Counted from the stretch's first letter, positions 16,255 through 26,902 are shown. The stretch: 64,000 nt of DNA from Campylobacteraceae bacterium (GCA_013215945.1 JABSOM010000011.1:56714-120713), one strand, 5' to 3'. Numbers and translations are program-made. The notes: generated from the sequence alone by a model not told the origin.

Positions 16255-18168
16255 ATGAAAAAATTGCTGTATATAATTTTATTACTTTCTTTTTTTATGA
16301 GCTCTACTTTATCTGGGAAGATTATTAAAATTGCAATTATTTCTGACATGTCTCCTTATACTTTTATTGATGATAAAAACAATGCTGCTGGGATAGTTAT
16401 TGATTATTGGAAACTTTGGGCAAAAAAAACACAAACAAAGATTGAGTTTATTCCTTATACTTGGGAAAAAAGTCTTGATGCTATTAAAAATGAAGACGTT
16501 GATATTCATTCTGCTTTGTTTAAGAGTAAAAAAAGAGCTGCAGATATCCATTATTTAGACCCATTTTTACAAGTAAGTACTAAACTTTATGTTTATAATA
16601 AAAAAATAAGTGAAGTAAAAAATTTTAAAATGAATAATTGGCTTTATGCAGCAATTTCAAAGGACAAAGCGGATTTTTCTTCTTTTGTATTAATGGGTAT
16701 GAGGCAAATAACGAATGCTGATATTAAAAATATAGAAAAAAAATGGATAAAAAACAAAAAACTTCAAGAAATCAAAAAAAAGAATAACCTTGATGTCTTA
16801 CGTAAAGATGAAAAAAAAAATATAAGAAATAAATGGATTGAAAATCAAATAAATACAGCTATTGATTATAGAATAATATATCAATTGTTATTTGTTTTTT
16901 TACTTATATTAATAATAAGTTTGTATTTTATCGCAAAATTAAGAGTAGCAAATTTTGCAATTAAAGAACAAAAGGAAAATTTTGAAACTTTATTTAGAGA
17001 TACTTCGGAAGGTTTACTTTTGTATAAGCATGGGAAAATTATTGATTGTAATTCGGCCGCTTTATCTTTATTAAAATACACAGAAAAAAAATCTTTTTTA
17101 AAAAAAGAACTTCAATACCATTCTCCTGCTTTGCAACCTAACGGTGAGAATTCAAGTGTAAAGTTTATGTCTTTAGTAAAAGAGTGTTTTAAAAATGGAC
17201 ATGTAAGTTTTGAGTGGGTTCATCTTAAATCCACGGGCGAGCATTGTTGGTTAGATATTCTTTTAACAAAGATTATGATTGATAAAGAATATGTAATTCA
17301 CTGTGTATGGAGAGATATCGCTGAAAAGAAGATTTTAGAAACAAAAGTGAAACGAAGAACGCAGGAATTAGAAGATAAAAACATTGAACTTAATAATACC
17401 AATGAAGATATTAAAAAAATGCAATTACAATTAGTGGACGCGGAAAAAATGGCTTCTTTGGGTTCTTTGGTTGCAGGCGTATCACATGAAATAAATACAC
17501 CTATTGGTATTGGTTTAACTTCTGTAAGTTATTTTGTTGAAATGAGTACTTCAATAAAAGAAAGATATAAAAATGACTTAATGACACAAGAAGCTTTTGA
17601 GGATTTTTTATCTACTTCAGAAGAGTTGTCAAATTTAATATATAAAAATTTGAAAAAAGCAGCTGTTTTGATTAAATCTTTTAAAACAGTTGCTGTTGAT
17701 CAAAGCAGCGAAGAAAAAAGAGTGTTTTATTTTAACGAATATATAGAAGAAATACTTAACAGTATTCACCCCTTTACAAAAAAAACAAATATTGTTATTG
17801 AAGTAAATTGTGATGAAAAACTAAAAGTGAACTCTTATCCTGGTCCTTTCTCTCAAGTTATTACTAATTTAATTATGAATTCAATTATTCATGGTTTTGA
17901 TGAAAAAGAAAAAGGTTTGATTATTATTGATATTAAAGAAAAAAAAGAACAAATACATATACTATTTAAAGACAATGGAAAAGGAATAAAAAAAGAGAAC
18001 TTAGAAAAAATATTTGATCCTTTTTTTACTACAAACAGGGAAAATGGGGGAAGTGGTTTGGGCTTAAATATTACTTCTAATATTATTACTAAAACATTAA
18101 ATGGATCAATTACCTGTAGAAGTATAGAAAATGAAGGTGTGGTTTTTGAGATTTTTCTAAATATTTAA
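16255..18168 (+). CDS. Sensor histidine kinase with collapsed SBP-type periplasmic domain
   Basis: A 637-aa kinase: signal segment 1-20, first lobe of a family-3 solute-binding fold (about 23-115), then a short stretch with two successive copies of the fold's terminal helix (NADIKNIEKKWI near 154-165 and KKNIRNKWIENQ near 187-198) and almost no second lobe. A TM helix (about 208-228), PAS (about 240-355), coiled coil, HisKA with His411 in VSHEINTPIG and HATPase with GGSGLGLNI follow. The two terminal helices without intervening domain suggest recombinational loss from a multi-domain ancestor like the neighbour at 18293. Whether it still binds a ligand is doubtful. No response regulator adjoins it. 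Confidence 0.88.
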   Translation: MKKLLYIILLLSFFMSSTLSGKIIKIAIISDMSPYTFIDDKNNAAGIVIDYWKLWAKKTQTKIEFIPYTWEKSLDAIKNEDVDIHSALFKSKKRAADIHYLDPFLQVSTKLYVYNKKISEVKNFKMNNWLYAAISKDKADFSSFVLMGMRQITNADIKNIEKKWIKNKKLQEIKKKNNLDVLRKDEKKNIRNKWIENQINTAIDYRIIYQLLFVFLLILIISLYFIAKLRVANFAIKEQKENFETLFRDTSEGLLLYKHGKIIDCNSAALSLLKYTEKKSFLKKELQYHSPALQPNGENSSVKFMSLVKECFKNGHVSFEWVHLKSTGEHCWLDILLTKIMIDKEYVIHCVWRDIAEKKILETKVKRRTQELEDKNIELNNTNEDIKKMQLQLVDAEKMASLGSLVAGVSHEINTPIGIGLTSVSYFVEMSTSIKERYKNDLMTQEAFEDFLSTSEELSNLIYKNLKKAAVLIKSFKTVAVDQSSEEKRVFYFNEYIEEILNSIHPFTKKTNIVIEVNCDEKLKVNSYPGPFSQVITNLIMNSIIHGFDEKEKGLIIIDIKEKKEQIHILFKDNGKGIKKENLEKIFDPFFTTNRENGGSGLGLNITSNIITKTLNGSITCRSIENEGVVFEIFLNI

Positions 18169-18210
18169 AGACTGTAATATAAAAATTAATATTTAAAGTG
18201 GCTAGTATAT

Positions 18211-18252
18211 TTATAATTAATTGTATTATAATTATAATGTAATTAATTATAA
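18211..18252. repeat. 42-bp near-perfect palindrome upstream of the giant kinase
   Basis: The arms TTATAATTAATT and AATTAATTATAA, with inner ATTATAA/TTATAAT, form a dyad interrupted only by GT/GT mismatches. It lies 40 bp before the ATG at 18293 and 42 bp after the previous stop. It could be an operator or, in RNA, a hairpin. The sequence is entirely AT apart from the GT pairs, so chance contributes. Confidence 0.5.
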
Positions 18253-18292
18253 TGCTAATATATTTTAGGGCTTAAAAGAACAAAGGGAAAAG

Positions 18293-21200
18293 ATGAGTAA
18301 TATTCTTAAAGTAGCTATGATTTTATTTCTTTTTGTTAGTTTGTCTTTTTCTGAAACAAAATTGAAAATAACACAGAAGAAAAATAATATTTTAACAAAA
18401 GAAGAACGCAAGTATTTAAAAGAAAACCCACTCTTAACAATTGCTGTTTTAGAAAACTGGAAAAAAGTATCTTTTTATAATAAAGAAAATAAATTAGTTG
18501 GTTTTAATATTGATATGTTAAATCAAATTAATATAAATTTAGGCATTAATTTAATTCCAAAAGTTTTTCATTCTTGGAGTGAAGCTTTTTTAAGTGTTAA
18601 GAATGGAAATACGGATGGAATAATGTCTCTTTCTTGGTCAAAAGAAAGAGACAATTATTTCACTTATTCTTTGCCTTATTTTTTTTATCCACATGACCTT
18701 ATTGTACGAAAAAATGAAACAAGTATTAATTCTTTGAAGGATTTAACCTACAAACTTGTAGGTGTAAATAAAAACAGTATTACAATTAATGCTTTAAAAA
18801 GACTGGCTCCTTTAAGTCAAATTTATGAAGGAAAAACAGAAGTCGAAATTTTAGAGCTTATTTCAAAAAATGAGCTTGATGCGGGTTTATTTGGAGAAGT
18901 TAGAACTGAATTTTTAAAGAAGTATAAGTTAAAAGTTTCAAAAAAAGTTTTTATAAAAGAAGGAAATCTATATATAGGAAGTTATAAAGAAAATAAAATT
19001 GCAAGTTCGATTATAAATAAGGGGCTTCAATCCCTTTCTAGAGAACAAATACAGATATTTAATGATAAATGGTATAAAAAAGAAAAAAGTACTTCTATTT
19101 TTACAAAAGAAGAATTGTTTTATATTAAAAATGCTTCTACTATCAAAGTAGGGATAGAAGATTGGAAACCTTTTGTTTTTTTTGAAGATAAAAAAATAAA
19201 AGGTGTGGTAGGTGAAATTTTAATTAAAGCATTTGAAGTTTCGGGTTTAAAATACACTGTAGAAGTAAAACCATGGAATAGTCTTATTCAAAGCTTTAAA
19301 AACAAAGAACTCGATTTGATTCCAAGCGCTTACTATTCAAAGAATAGAGAAAAATTTGCTTTGTTTTCAGAATCCTATTTGCCTATTAACGAATTTATTT
19401 ATATAAAACAAAATGCCTCAAGAATAACGGGATTTAAAGATTTAACTAATAAAAAACTAGCGATAGTAAAGGGTTATTCTAGTATCAAAGAATTAGAAAA
19501 ACTATACAAAAACATAATAATTGTTGAAACAGCTAATTTAGAAGATTCAATTATCAGGCTTTTAAAAAATGAAGTTGATGCCCTGTTTGATAGTCAAATG
19601 GCAGTAGAATATAAATTAAAGGAACTTGGAATATTAGATTTTCTTGCAATATCGCAAAATGATATAAAAGAACATACTTTACATTATATTTTTAAAAAAG
19701 AAGATATTTTATTAAGAAATATTATTCAAAAATCTTTATACTCTATCCCCATTTATGAAAAAAATGCAATTATTTTGAAATGGCTTGAATCAAAAAAATT
19801 TAAAAAAGAGGTAAGTATTGCTTTTTCTTCTGATATTGAACCTTATGTTTTAAACAAAGAGTACCTTAAAGGAATAGAATATGATTTGATTAAAAAGATT
19901 TTAAATAAATCAAATGTAACAATAACAAAAGTTAGAAATTTTCCTCTCTTTAATATGAACAAGGTACTTGCTCAGAACAATGATATTGATATTTCAGTGG
20001 GGGTAAAAGACAATAAAGACAATTTCTTTTATTCAGACGATTTTATATCATTTCAAAATGTTGTTGTTTCAAGAGTTGATGATAATTTTTACATTAATAA
20101 GGTTAAAGATTTAAAAAATAAAAGTATTATTGCTTTTCCAAAAGCATACCAATATTTAGGGCCTTGGTACGAAAAAGAATTTAACTTAAGCAACAGAGAC
20201 CTCAATTATTCTGAAGCAAGTAAATATGAAAATATGGTAAGGGACTTTTTAAATAAAGAAGTAGATCTAATTATTTTGGACAAAAATATATTTTCATGGT
20301 ATTTAAAAAAACTTTCAAACAATTCTTTAGATGAATATAAATTTGACTATATTTTTCCAGAAAAAAATACCTATAAAATAGCTTTTAGAAGTTCAAAATT
20401 ACGAGATGTTTTTAATAATAATTTAGAAGAAATAAAAGATAATGGTGAGTATGAAGATGTTTTTTTTGATTATGTTAAAAGTAATATTTATGGAAAAGTT
20501 CAAATTAGTTCTTTGCTTGCTTCTTTGGTATCAAAAAGTATTTTTAATAATAACCAGAGTGAATTGGAAAAAATTGTTAATGTATTTTCTTCTCTTGATT
20601 TTATTGATAAAGTTGAAATATTTGATAATGAAAAAGATAATAAAATAATCCTTTCGTCTTCAGTAGAAATATTTAAAAAATTCTTTCAACAAGACAGTTA
20701 TTATTTAAAACGTGGAATCCCCATTAAAGTAGGTTATCTTAAAATCTATTTTAATGAAAAAGAGTTGAAAAAATACTCTTCACTTGAATTAATTCCAAAG
20801 CTTTCTTCTTTTGAAAAATTAGATACTTTTGTATTTATTAAGGGTATTTATAAAGATTATAATTACGATAATAATAAAATATTATTTACATTAAAAGAAA
20901 AACGTTTTATTGAAAATAATCCTATTATATATTTTTCTCAAATAAACTGGCAACCCTTTTCTTTTGCAGATGAAAAAAATTATACGGGTTTATTTGCTGA
21001 TTATCTAAAAATTATTGAAGAAAAAACAAAATTAACTTTTCATCTTAAAAAGGTCACGAACAATAAAGAATTATCACAAAACTTTAATACTCAAAAAATC
21101 GACTTAATTCCAAAACTTGGAAATGTTGAATCAATAAATATAAGTGCTTTAAAAAGTGAAGATTTGACCCATTTTAATTTTGCGATTGTAAGCAATAAAA

Positions 21201-22939
21201 ATGCTCCTTTCTCTAAGGATATAGAAGATATTTCTGCTAAAACATTAGCACTTCCCTTAAACTCTCCTGCTTATTATTATATAAAAAAACATTATCCAAA
21301 TACTATTATTATTGAAACTAAGAGCATCAAGGACGCTCTTTCTTTAGTTTCTAATGGAAATGCCTATGCTTTTATTTCGAGTTCAGAAGTTGCAATATAT
21401 TTTATACAAAACTTTTTCCCGGAGCTTAAGATTACAGGAATAAGCGAAGAAAAGGTGGCTTTTAATTTTCTTATTCAAGAAGACTATTCTGAGTTGCTTA
21501 GTATTATTAATAAAGTTATACGAAGTATTTCAAGAAAAGAAAAACTAGATATAAAAAATAAATGGGTGAATACAGATATTACTACGGAAGTTGATAAAAC
21601 AATAATTTATCAAATTCTTGTTGCTTTTGCTTTTGTTTTACTTATTATTTTGTATTTTTTACAAAAGTTAGCTTCTGCCAAGAAAAAAATTGAGCGAACT
21701 AAAATACAGTTAGAAGAACAAAAGAATTTTTTTGAGGCTTTATTTAATGGTACAACAGATGGACTTACTATTATTGAAGATAATAAGTTAATTAATTGTA
21801 ATAATGCTTTATTAAAAATGTATGATATCAAAGATATTAAAAGTTTAAGAAGCGGAAAACCTGGACAATTGGCTCCTCTTTTACAACCAGATGGTAGAAA
21901 ATCTAAAGATTTATTTGAAGAAAAAATGCAAGAATGCTTGCAAACAAATTTTTCTGTTCATGAACGTTTGGCTTGGACCAGTCAAAAAAAACTTTTTTGG
22001 ATTGAAAATACGCTTATACAAATTAAGTTAAAAGATCGAAGTTTAATTTATTCTATAATAAGAGATATTTCAAGTCAAAAATCCTTAAAAGAAGAAGTCA
22101 TACAAAGAGTAATTGATTACGAACGTGCGAATGAAGAGTTAGAAGATTCAAATGAAGAACTACAAACAATGATTCAAAATCTAAAAAATACTCAAGAGAA
22201 ACTAATTGAATCAGAGAAAATGGCAAGTTTAGGTGGATTGGTTGCTGGGGTGGCACATGAAATTAATACACCAGTTGGTATTAGTTTAACGGGTATTTCT
22301 CATTTTGAAGAAATAAGCAAAGAAATTAATAAACAATATAAGAATGAAGAAATGAGTCAAGAGTCTTTTGAAGAATATTTATCTACTTCTTCTGAACTAA
22401 GTTCCTTAATTCATAAAAATTTACTAAAAGCTGCTGCTTTAGTACGCTCCTTTAAACAAGTGGCCGTTGATCAAAGCAGTGAAGAAAAAAGAACATTTAA
22501 TGTTTCTAAATATGCGAATGAAGTTTTATTAAGTCTTCATTCTGTTACTAAAAAAACAAATATTAAGATTGTCGTTAATTCAAAAGACAATATAAGAATA
22601 AACTCTTATCCCGGTTCTTTTTCACAAATTATCACTAACTTAGTGATGAATTCAGTGATACATGCTTTTACAGAAGGAGAAAAAGGAAAAATTATCATTG
22701 ATTTGGAGAAAAAAAATGACAATCTTTTCATTACTTATCAAGACAATGGTAAGGGAATAAAAAAAGAACATATAAATAAAATATTTGATCCTTTTTTTAC
22801 TACAAATAGGGATAAAGGGGGAAGTGGTTTGGGATTAAATATTATTTATAATATTATAACTTCAAGGTTAAATGGTAAAATAACATGTGAAAGTATAGAA
22901 AAAGAAGGTGTATTATTTTTAATTATTTTACCTTTATAA
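18293..22939 (+). CDS. Giant sensor histidine kinase with four periplasmic SBP-type domains
   Basis: A 1548-aa kinase. After a signal peptide (1-20) come three family-3 solute-binding-like modules (about 47-262, 283-500, 505-730), each starting near a KEE/IKV block and most ending in an NDKW-like helix. A different alpha/beta segment follows (about 733-858, with IDKVEIFDN), then a fourth module (about 870-1092). A TM helix (about 1103-1124), PAS (about 1145-1262), coiled coil, HisKA with His1322 in VAHEINTPVG and HATPase complete it. The cytoplasmic half closely resembles the 16255 gene, so the two are tandem paralogues. Amino-acid-like ligands are the family norm, but the actual ligands are unknown. 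Confidence 0.88.
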   Translation: MSNILKVAMILFLFVSLSFSETKLKITQKKNNILTKEERKYLKENPLLTIAVLENWKKVSFYNKENKLVGFNIDMLNQININLGINLIPKVFHSWSEAFLSVKNGNTDGIMSLSWSKERDNYFTYSLPYFFYPHDLIVRKNETSINSLKDLTYKLVGVNKNSITINALKRLAPLSQIYEGKTEVEILELISKNELDAGLFGEVRTEFLKKYKLKVSKKVFIKEGNLYIGSYKENKIASSIINKGLQSLSREQIQIFNDKWYKKEKSTSIFTKEELFYIKNASTIKVGIEDWKPFVFFEDKKIKGVVGEILIKAFEVSGLKYTVEVKPWNSLIQSFKNKELDLIPSAYYSKNREKFALFSESYLPINEFIYIKQNASRITGFKDLTNKKLAIVKGYSSIKELEKLYKNIIIVETANLEDSIIRLLKNEVDALFDSQMAVEYKLKELGILDFLAISQNDIKEHTLHYIFKKEDILLRNIIQKSLYSIPIYEKNAIILKWLESKKFKKEVSIAFSSDIEPYVLNKEYLKGIEYDLIKKILNKSNVTITKVRNFPLFNMNKVLAQNNDIDISVGVKDNKDNFFYSDDFISFQNVVVSRVDDNFYINKVKDLKNKSIIAFPKAYQYLGPWYEKEFNLSNRDLNYSEASKYENMVRDFLNKEVDLIILDKNIFSWYLKKLSNNSLDEYKFDYIFPEKNTYKIAFRSSKLRDVFNNNLEEIKDNGEYEDVFFDYVKSNIYGKVQISSLLASLVSKSIFNNNQSELEKIVNVFSSLDFIDKVEIFDNEKDNKIILSSSVEIFKKFFQQDSYYLKRGIPIKVGYLKIYFNEKELKKYSSLELIPKLSSFEKLDTFVFIKGIYKDYNYDNNKILFTLKEKRFIENNPIIYFSQINWQPFSFADEKNYTGLFADYLKIIEEKTKLTFHLKKVTNNKELSQNFNTQKIDLIPKLGNVESINISALKSEDLTHFNFAIVSNKNAPFSKDIEDISAKTLALPLNSPAYYYIKKHYPNTIIIETKSIKDALSLVSNGNAYAFISSSEVAIYFIQNFFPELKITGISEEKVAFNFLIQEDYSELLSIINKVIRSISRKEKLDIKNKWVNTDITTEVDKTIIYQILVAFAFVLLIILYFLQKLASAKKKIERTKIQLEEQKNFFEALFNGTTDGLTIIEDNKLINCNNALLKMYDIKDIKSLRSGKPGQLAPLLQPDGRKSKDLFEEKMQECLQTNFSVHERLAWTSQKKLFWIENTLIQIKLKDRSLIYSIIRDISSQKSLKEEVIQRVIDYERANEELEDSNEELQTMIQNLKNTQEKLIESEKMASLGGLVAGVAHEINTPVGISLTGISHFEEISKEINKQYKNEEMSQESFEEYLSTSSELSSLIHKNLLKAAALVRSFKQVAVDQSSEEKRTFNVSKYANEVLLSLHSVTKKTNIKIVVNSKDNIRINSYPGSFSQIITNLVMNSVIHAFTEGEKGKIIIDLEKKNDNLFITYQDNGKGIKKEHINKIFDPFFTTNRDKGGSGLGLNIIYNIITSRLNGKITCESIEKEGVLFLIILPL

Positions 22940-23357
22940 AAAAATAAAGAAAATATTCTTATAAAAATGAATAAGTCTTTTTACTTTAACTCTGATTTAT
23001 CTTGATCTCTTTGTTTATAAAAAACTTTTGATAATATAAAAACAATTAAAATTTTTTGTTTTCTAAAACATCTGCTTTCTTAGGCTCTAATTATAATATT
23101 AGAGCTAGATTATAAAATATTTTTAGAATATATTTAAAGCCTAAAAGCACATAAAGTCTATATACTTTACCTTATATAATTATTATTTTTAATATTCTTA
23201 ATATTTATTTGAAGCAATACTTATAATTTAAAAATCAATCTATTTTAATATTACTTGTATTATAATAATAAATAAATATTTAAATTATTTTGAATTGTTG
23301 GCTTTAATAATTGATAATAAAATTAATTGAAAATAAGCTAATACAAAAAGGCTTAAA
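22940..23357. other. AT-rich intergenic region with one hairpin
   Basis: This 418-bp gap has no supported gene on either strand. GCTCTAAT (23084-23091) pairs with ATTAGAGC (23098-23105) around TATAAT, a modest hairpin without a T-run. TTGTATTATAAT at 23256-23267 also occurs at 18221-18232 before the giant kinase, which may be coincidence in DNA this AT-rich. Confidence 0.4.
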
Positions 23358-25238
23358 ATGGCAAAGATGAACTTTTATAAAAAAGAAGAAACTATAGGAG
23401 AAAAAAAAGAGACTTGGAAAATAATTATTGCTGATGATGAAGCAGATGTTCATACTCTAACTAAAACGGTTTTAAAAAACTACATATATAAAAACAAAAC
23501 GCTTGAGTTTATTTCTACGTATTCTGGGGCTGAGACGATAGAAAAAGTAAGAGATAACGAAGATATTGTATTGATTTTATTAGATGTAATTATGGAAAGT
23601 GATGATGCGGGCCTTCAAGTAGTTAAAAAAATACGCGATGAGTTTGATAATCACCTCATTCAAATTGTATTACGAACCGGGCAAGCAGCAGATATCCCAG
23701 AAAATGAAGTGGTGATGAATTATGCGATTAATGATTATAAAGAAAAAACAGAATTGACTTCAAAAAAACTAATAACAACGGTAACCACTGCAATTAGATC
23801 GTATGAGAATATTTTAGACTTAGAAAAAACAAGAAATGAAATTGGAATGTTAAATCACGATTTAAAAAAATTAATAGGTTCTTTTGATAAATCTGTAATT
23901 GCTTCAAAAGTTGATTTAGAAGGTAATATTACTTATGTAAGTAAAGCTTTCTGTAAAGCTTTTGGTTATGAAGAAGAAGAATTAATAGGTAGAACACATG
24001 AGTTTTTAAGACACAAGGATCAAGATGACGATACTTTATTATCTCTAAAAAAGTCTTATCTTGATAATACACCTTGGATAGGTGAGCTAATGTATATAAC
24101 AAAAACAGGAAGTGTTTTTTGGGCTCAATTAAATCGTTTTGCAGAATATGATAATAATAATGAGTTTTTGAACTTTACAAATATTTTTGTAAATATTACT
24201 CACCAAAAAGAAGTAGAGAGTTTAAATTATGAAGTAAATGGATTATTATCGACTTTTGATGAACATGTAATTGCTTCAAAAACAGATGTAGATGGAAAAA
24301 TATTATATGTAAGTGCTGCATTTTGTAAAATGTCTGAGTATACGAAAGATGAATTATTAGACAGAAATCACAGTATATTTAAATACAAAAATGTGAGCAA
24401 TGAGTTTTATGAAGAATTACTAGAAACCATAGCAAAAGGCGAGGTCTGGAGAGGCGAAATTAAAGATACAACTAAGGGTGGAAAAGACTATTGGTTGTAC
24501 GTAATTATTACTCCAGAATACAATATTAAAGGTGAATTTTTATGTTACACTGCAATTTCTCAAGATATTACACCTCAAAAGCACATTGAAGAAGCCAATA
24601 GAAAAATCGAAATTTTAAATACGGAAATAGAAGAAACTCAAAAAGAAGTTGTTTTTAGAATGGGTTCAATTGGTGAATCGAGATCAAAAGAAACGGGGAT
24701 GCATGTAAAAAGGGTGGCAGAATATTCAAAACTGCTTGCTAAATACATAGGTATGAGCGAAAGTGAACAAGACATATTAAAACTTGCAAGTCCTATGCAT
24801 GATATTGGGAAAGTAGCAATTCCTGATGCTATTTTAAACAAACCAGGGAAGTTAACAGAAGAAGAATTTGAAGTAATGAAAACACATGCACAGTTGGGTT
24901 TTGAGATGTTAAATACTTCAGACAGGCGAATTTTAAAAGTTGCTGCTATTGTTGCCCATGAGCACCAAGAAAAATACGATGGTACAGGTTATCCTCAAGG
25001 CTTAAAAGCAGATCAAATACATATATATGGACGAATAACTGCTTTAGCAGATGTATTTGATGCTTTAGGATCAGATAGAGTGTATAAAAAAGCTTGGAGT
25101 GATGAAAGAATATTTGAAATGTTAAAAAATGAAAAAGGTGGACATTTTGATCCTATTTTAGTGGATGTATTTTTTAAACATTTACCAGAATTCTTAGATA
25201 TTAGAAATCGATTTAAAGATGAATTAACTGGTAAATAA
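23358..25238 (+). CDS. REC-PAS-PAS-HD-GYP protein, probable c-di-GMP phosphodiesterase
   Basis: A 626-aa cytoplasmic signalling protein. The receiver (about 20-150) has ADDEADVH, phosphoacceptor Asp76 in LLDVIM and a C-terminal INDYKEKTELTSKKL element that I associate with regulators linked to HD-GYP proteins. Two PAS domains follow (about 170-290 and 295-415) with YVSKAF and YVSAAF repeats. The HD-GYP domain has MHDIGK, HEHQEKYDGTGYP and the RITALADVFDAL helix, so metal and GYP residues are intact and c-di-GMP hydrolysis is expected. There is no adjacent kinase on the same transcript; the two SBP-type kinases upstream lack their own regulators and are candidates. Confidence 0.9.
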   Translation: MAKMNFYKKEETIGEKKETWKIIIADDEADVHTLTKTVLKNYIYKNKTLEFISTYSGAETIEKVRDNEDIVLILLDVIMESDDAGLQVVKKIRDEFDNHLIQIVLRTGQAADIPENEVVMNYAINDYKEKTELTSKKLITTVTTAIRSYENILDLEKTRNEIGMLNHDLKKLIGSFDKSVIASKVDLEGNITYVSKAFCKAFGYEEEELIGRTHEFLRHKDQDDDTLLSLKKSYLDNTPWIGELMYITKTGSVFWAQLNRFAEYDNNNEFLNFTNIFVNITHQKEVESLNYEVNGLLSTFDEHVIASKTDVDGKILYVSAAFCKMSEYTKDELLDRNHSIFKYKNVSNEFYEELLETIAKGEVWRGEIKDTTKGGKDYWLYVIITPEYNIKGEFLCYTAISQDITPQKHIEEANRKIEILNTEIEETQKEVVFRMGSIGESRSKETGMHVKRVAEYSKLLAKYIGMSESEQDILKLASPMHDIGKVAIPDAILNKPGKLTEEEFEVMKTHAQLGFEMLNTSDRRILKVAAIVAHEHQEKYDGTGYPQGLKADQIHIYGRITALADVFDALGSDRVYKKAWSDERIFEMLKNEKGGHFDPILVDVFFKHLPEFLDIRNRFKDELTGK

Positions 25239-25397
25239 TTTAAGTGGACTTATTTAAGCACTGCTTAATTTACTTTACTTTATTATTACGTAATTATAAT
25301 TAATTAATTTTAATTAAAAGCAATAAGCTAAGGTTTAGCTTGGACATAATAAGACTTTTACTTTTATGACTCGTGCTTCAAACTATTTGGAGTTTTT

Positions 25398-26243
25398 ATG
25401 AACAGAATACTAATAGCACTTGTATGTGCAACTACCCTTATATTTTCTAATACCTTTTATTTTACAGCTATTCCTGATCAAGATGAGAGTAAATTAGAAC
25501 TTCGTTTTTCCTTATTAGCCAATTATTTAAGCAAAGCACTGGATTTAGAAGTTAAATTTATTCCTGTTAAATCTTACAGCGCAAGTATCGCAGCTTTTAG
25601 AAATAATCAAGTTCAACTTGCTTGGTTTGGAGGCTTATCCGGAGTACGTGCAAGATTACTTGTTCCTGATTCACTTGTATTAGCTCAAGGTTATGAAGAT
25701 CCCAATTTTAAGACATATTTTATTGCCAACAAAAATCTGAAAATAACAAAATCTTCTACATTAAGTTCAAAAATTAAAAATCAAAGTTTTACTTTTGGTT
25801 CCAAAGGTTCTACTTCTGGGCGTTTAATGCCTGAATATTTTCTTAGAGAGCATTTCAAAAAAGCACCTTCTTCCCTTTTTTCTAAAGTTGGATATTCAGG
25901 TTCTCATACAAAAACCATTGCATTGGTTCAAAGTGGAGCTTATAAAATTGGTGCAGTTAATTTTAAAGTATGGTTAAGAGAATTAGAACTTGGTAATATA
26001 GATTTATCAAAAGTGGATGTTATTTGGGAAACACCTACTTATGCTGATTATCAATTTACGGCAAGAGGGGATTTGGATAAAACGTATGGAAAAGGTTTTA
26101 CAAAAAAATTAGCAGCTGTGCTTATTAATATAAAAGACAAAAACATTCTTAACGCTTTTCCAAGAAAATCCTTTATAAAAGCACAAAATAGCGATTTTGA
26201 TGCTATTTTAGAAGTAGGAAAAAAAATAGGACTTATTGATTAA
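25398..26243 (+). CDS. PhnD-like substrate-binding protein, candidate selenate/oxyanion binder
   Basis: A 281-aa periplasmic binding protein with a short signal segment (1-17). AIPDQDESKLELRFSLLANY (about 24-43) and VQLAWFGGLSGVRARL (about 77-92) fit the PhnD-like phosphate/phosphonate-binding class, and I recall a subfamily with the AIPDQD and AWFGGLTG blocks annotated as putative selenate-binding proteins. That specificity is from memory and from the selenium context of this window, not proven. It heads a three-gene operon whose ATPase start overlaps its stop. Confidence 0.8.
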   Translation: MNRILIALVCATTLIFSNTFYFTAIPDQDESKLELRFSLLANYLSKALDLEVKFIPVKSYSASIAAFRNNQVQLAWFGGLSGVRARLLVPDSLVLAQGYEDPNFKTYFIANKNLKITKSSTLSSKIKNQSFTFGSKGSTSGRLMPEYFLREHFKKAPSSLFSKVGYSGSHTKTIALVQSGAYKIGAVNFKVWLRELELGNIDLSKVDVIWETPTYADYQFTARGDLDKTYGKGFTKKLAAVLINIKDKNILNAFPRKSFIKAQNSDFDAILEVGKKIGLID

Positions 26244-26902
26244 TGGCATTTTCTTTAGAAGGTGAAAATCTTTCGTATTCTAATAATCTTATTTTAAAAA
26301 ATATTAATTTAAAAATTAATAAGGGAGAAAAACTTGCGCTTTTAGGTAAAAGTGGTTCAGGAAAATCTACGTTGATAAAACATCTTTTTGAACAACAAAA
26401 AAACAATGTGTCTTATATTCCGCAAGATTTATCTTTGATAAATAAACTAAGTGTTTTTCACAATATATTTATGTCAAAACTAGATGAACATTCAAGTATT
26501 TATAATTTAATAAATTTATTTTTTCCTTTTAAAAAAGACGTAAGAGAAATAAAAGTACTTTTAAAAGAGTTAGATTTAGAAGATAAGATTTTTGAAAGTG
26601 TTTCTTCTCTTTCAGGAGGAGAGAAACAAAGAGTTGCAATATTAAGAGCAAAATTTAATGCAAAAGAAATTTTATTGGCAGATGAACCGGTTTCTTCATT
26701 GGATGAATATTTGGCACAAAAAGTACTAGAAGATTTTCTTAGTACTTATGATACTGTTATTTGTACCCTTCATAATGTTTCTTATGCTATTAAATATTTT
26801 GATAGGGTAATTGGCTTAAAAGATGGAGAAATTATCATTAATAAAGCCTGCTGCGAATTAAGTAATGATGATAGGAATACCTTATATTATGCATGTGAGT
26901 AA
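26243..26902 (+). CDS. PhnC-like ABC transporter ATPase
   Basis: A 219-aa ABC ATPase with Walker A GKSGSGKST, signature LSGGEKQRVAIL, Walker B EILLADEPVSSLD and a switch His in TLHNVSYA. It is compact: the region between Walker A and the signature is short, as in phosphonate-type ATPases. The ATG shares bases with the stop of the binding-protein gene (TAATG), and the permease start lies inside its end, so all three are coupled. It energises uptake through the duplicated permease downstream. Confidence 0.88.
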   Translation: MAFSLEGENLSYSNNLILKNINLKINKGEKLALLGKSGSGKSTLIKHLFEQQKNNVSYIPQDLSLINKLSVFHNIFMSKLDEHSSIYNLINLFFPFKKDVREIKVLLKELDLEDKIFESVSSLSGGEKQRVAILRAKFNAKEILLADEPVSSLDEYLAQKVLEDFLSTYDTVICTLHNVSYAIKYFDRVIGLKDGEIIINKACCELSNDDRNTLYYACE

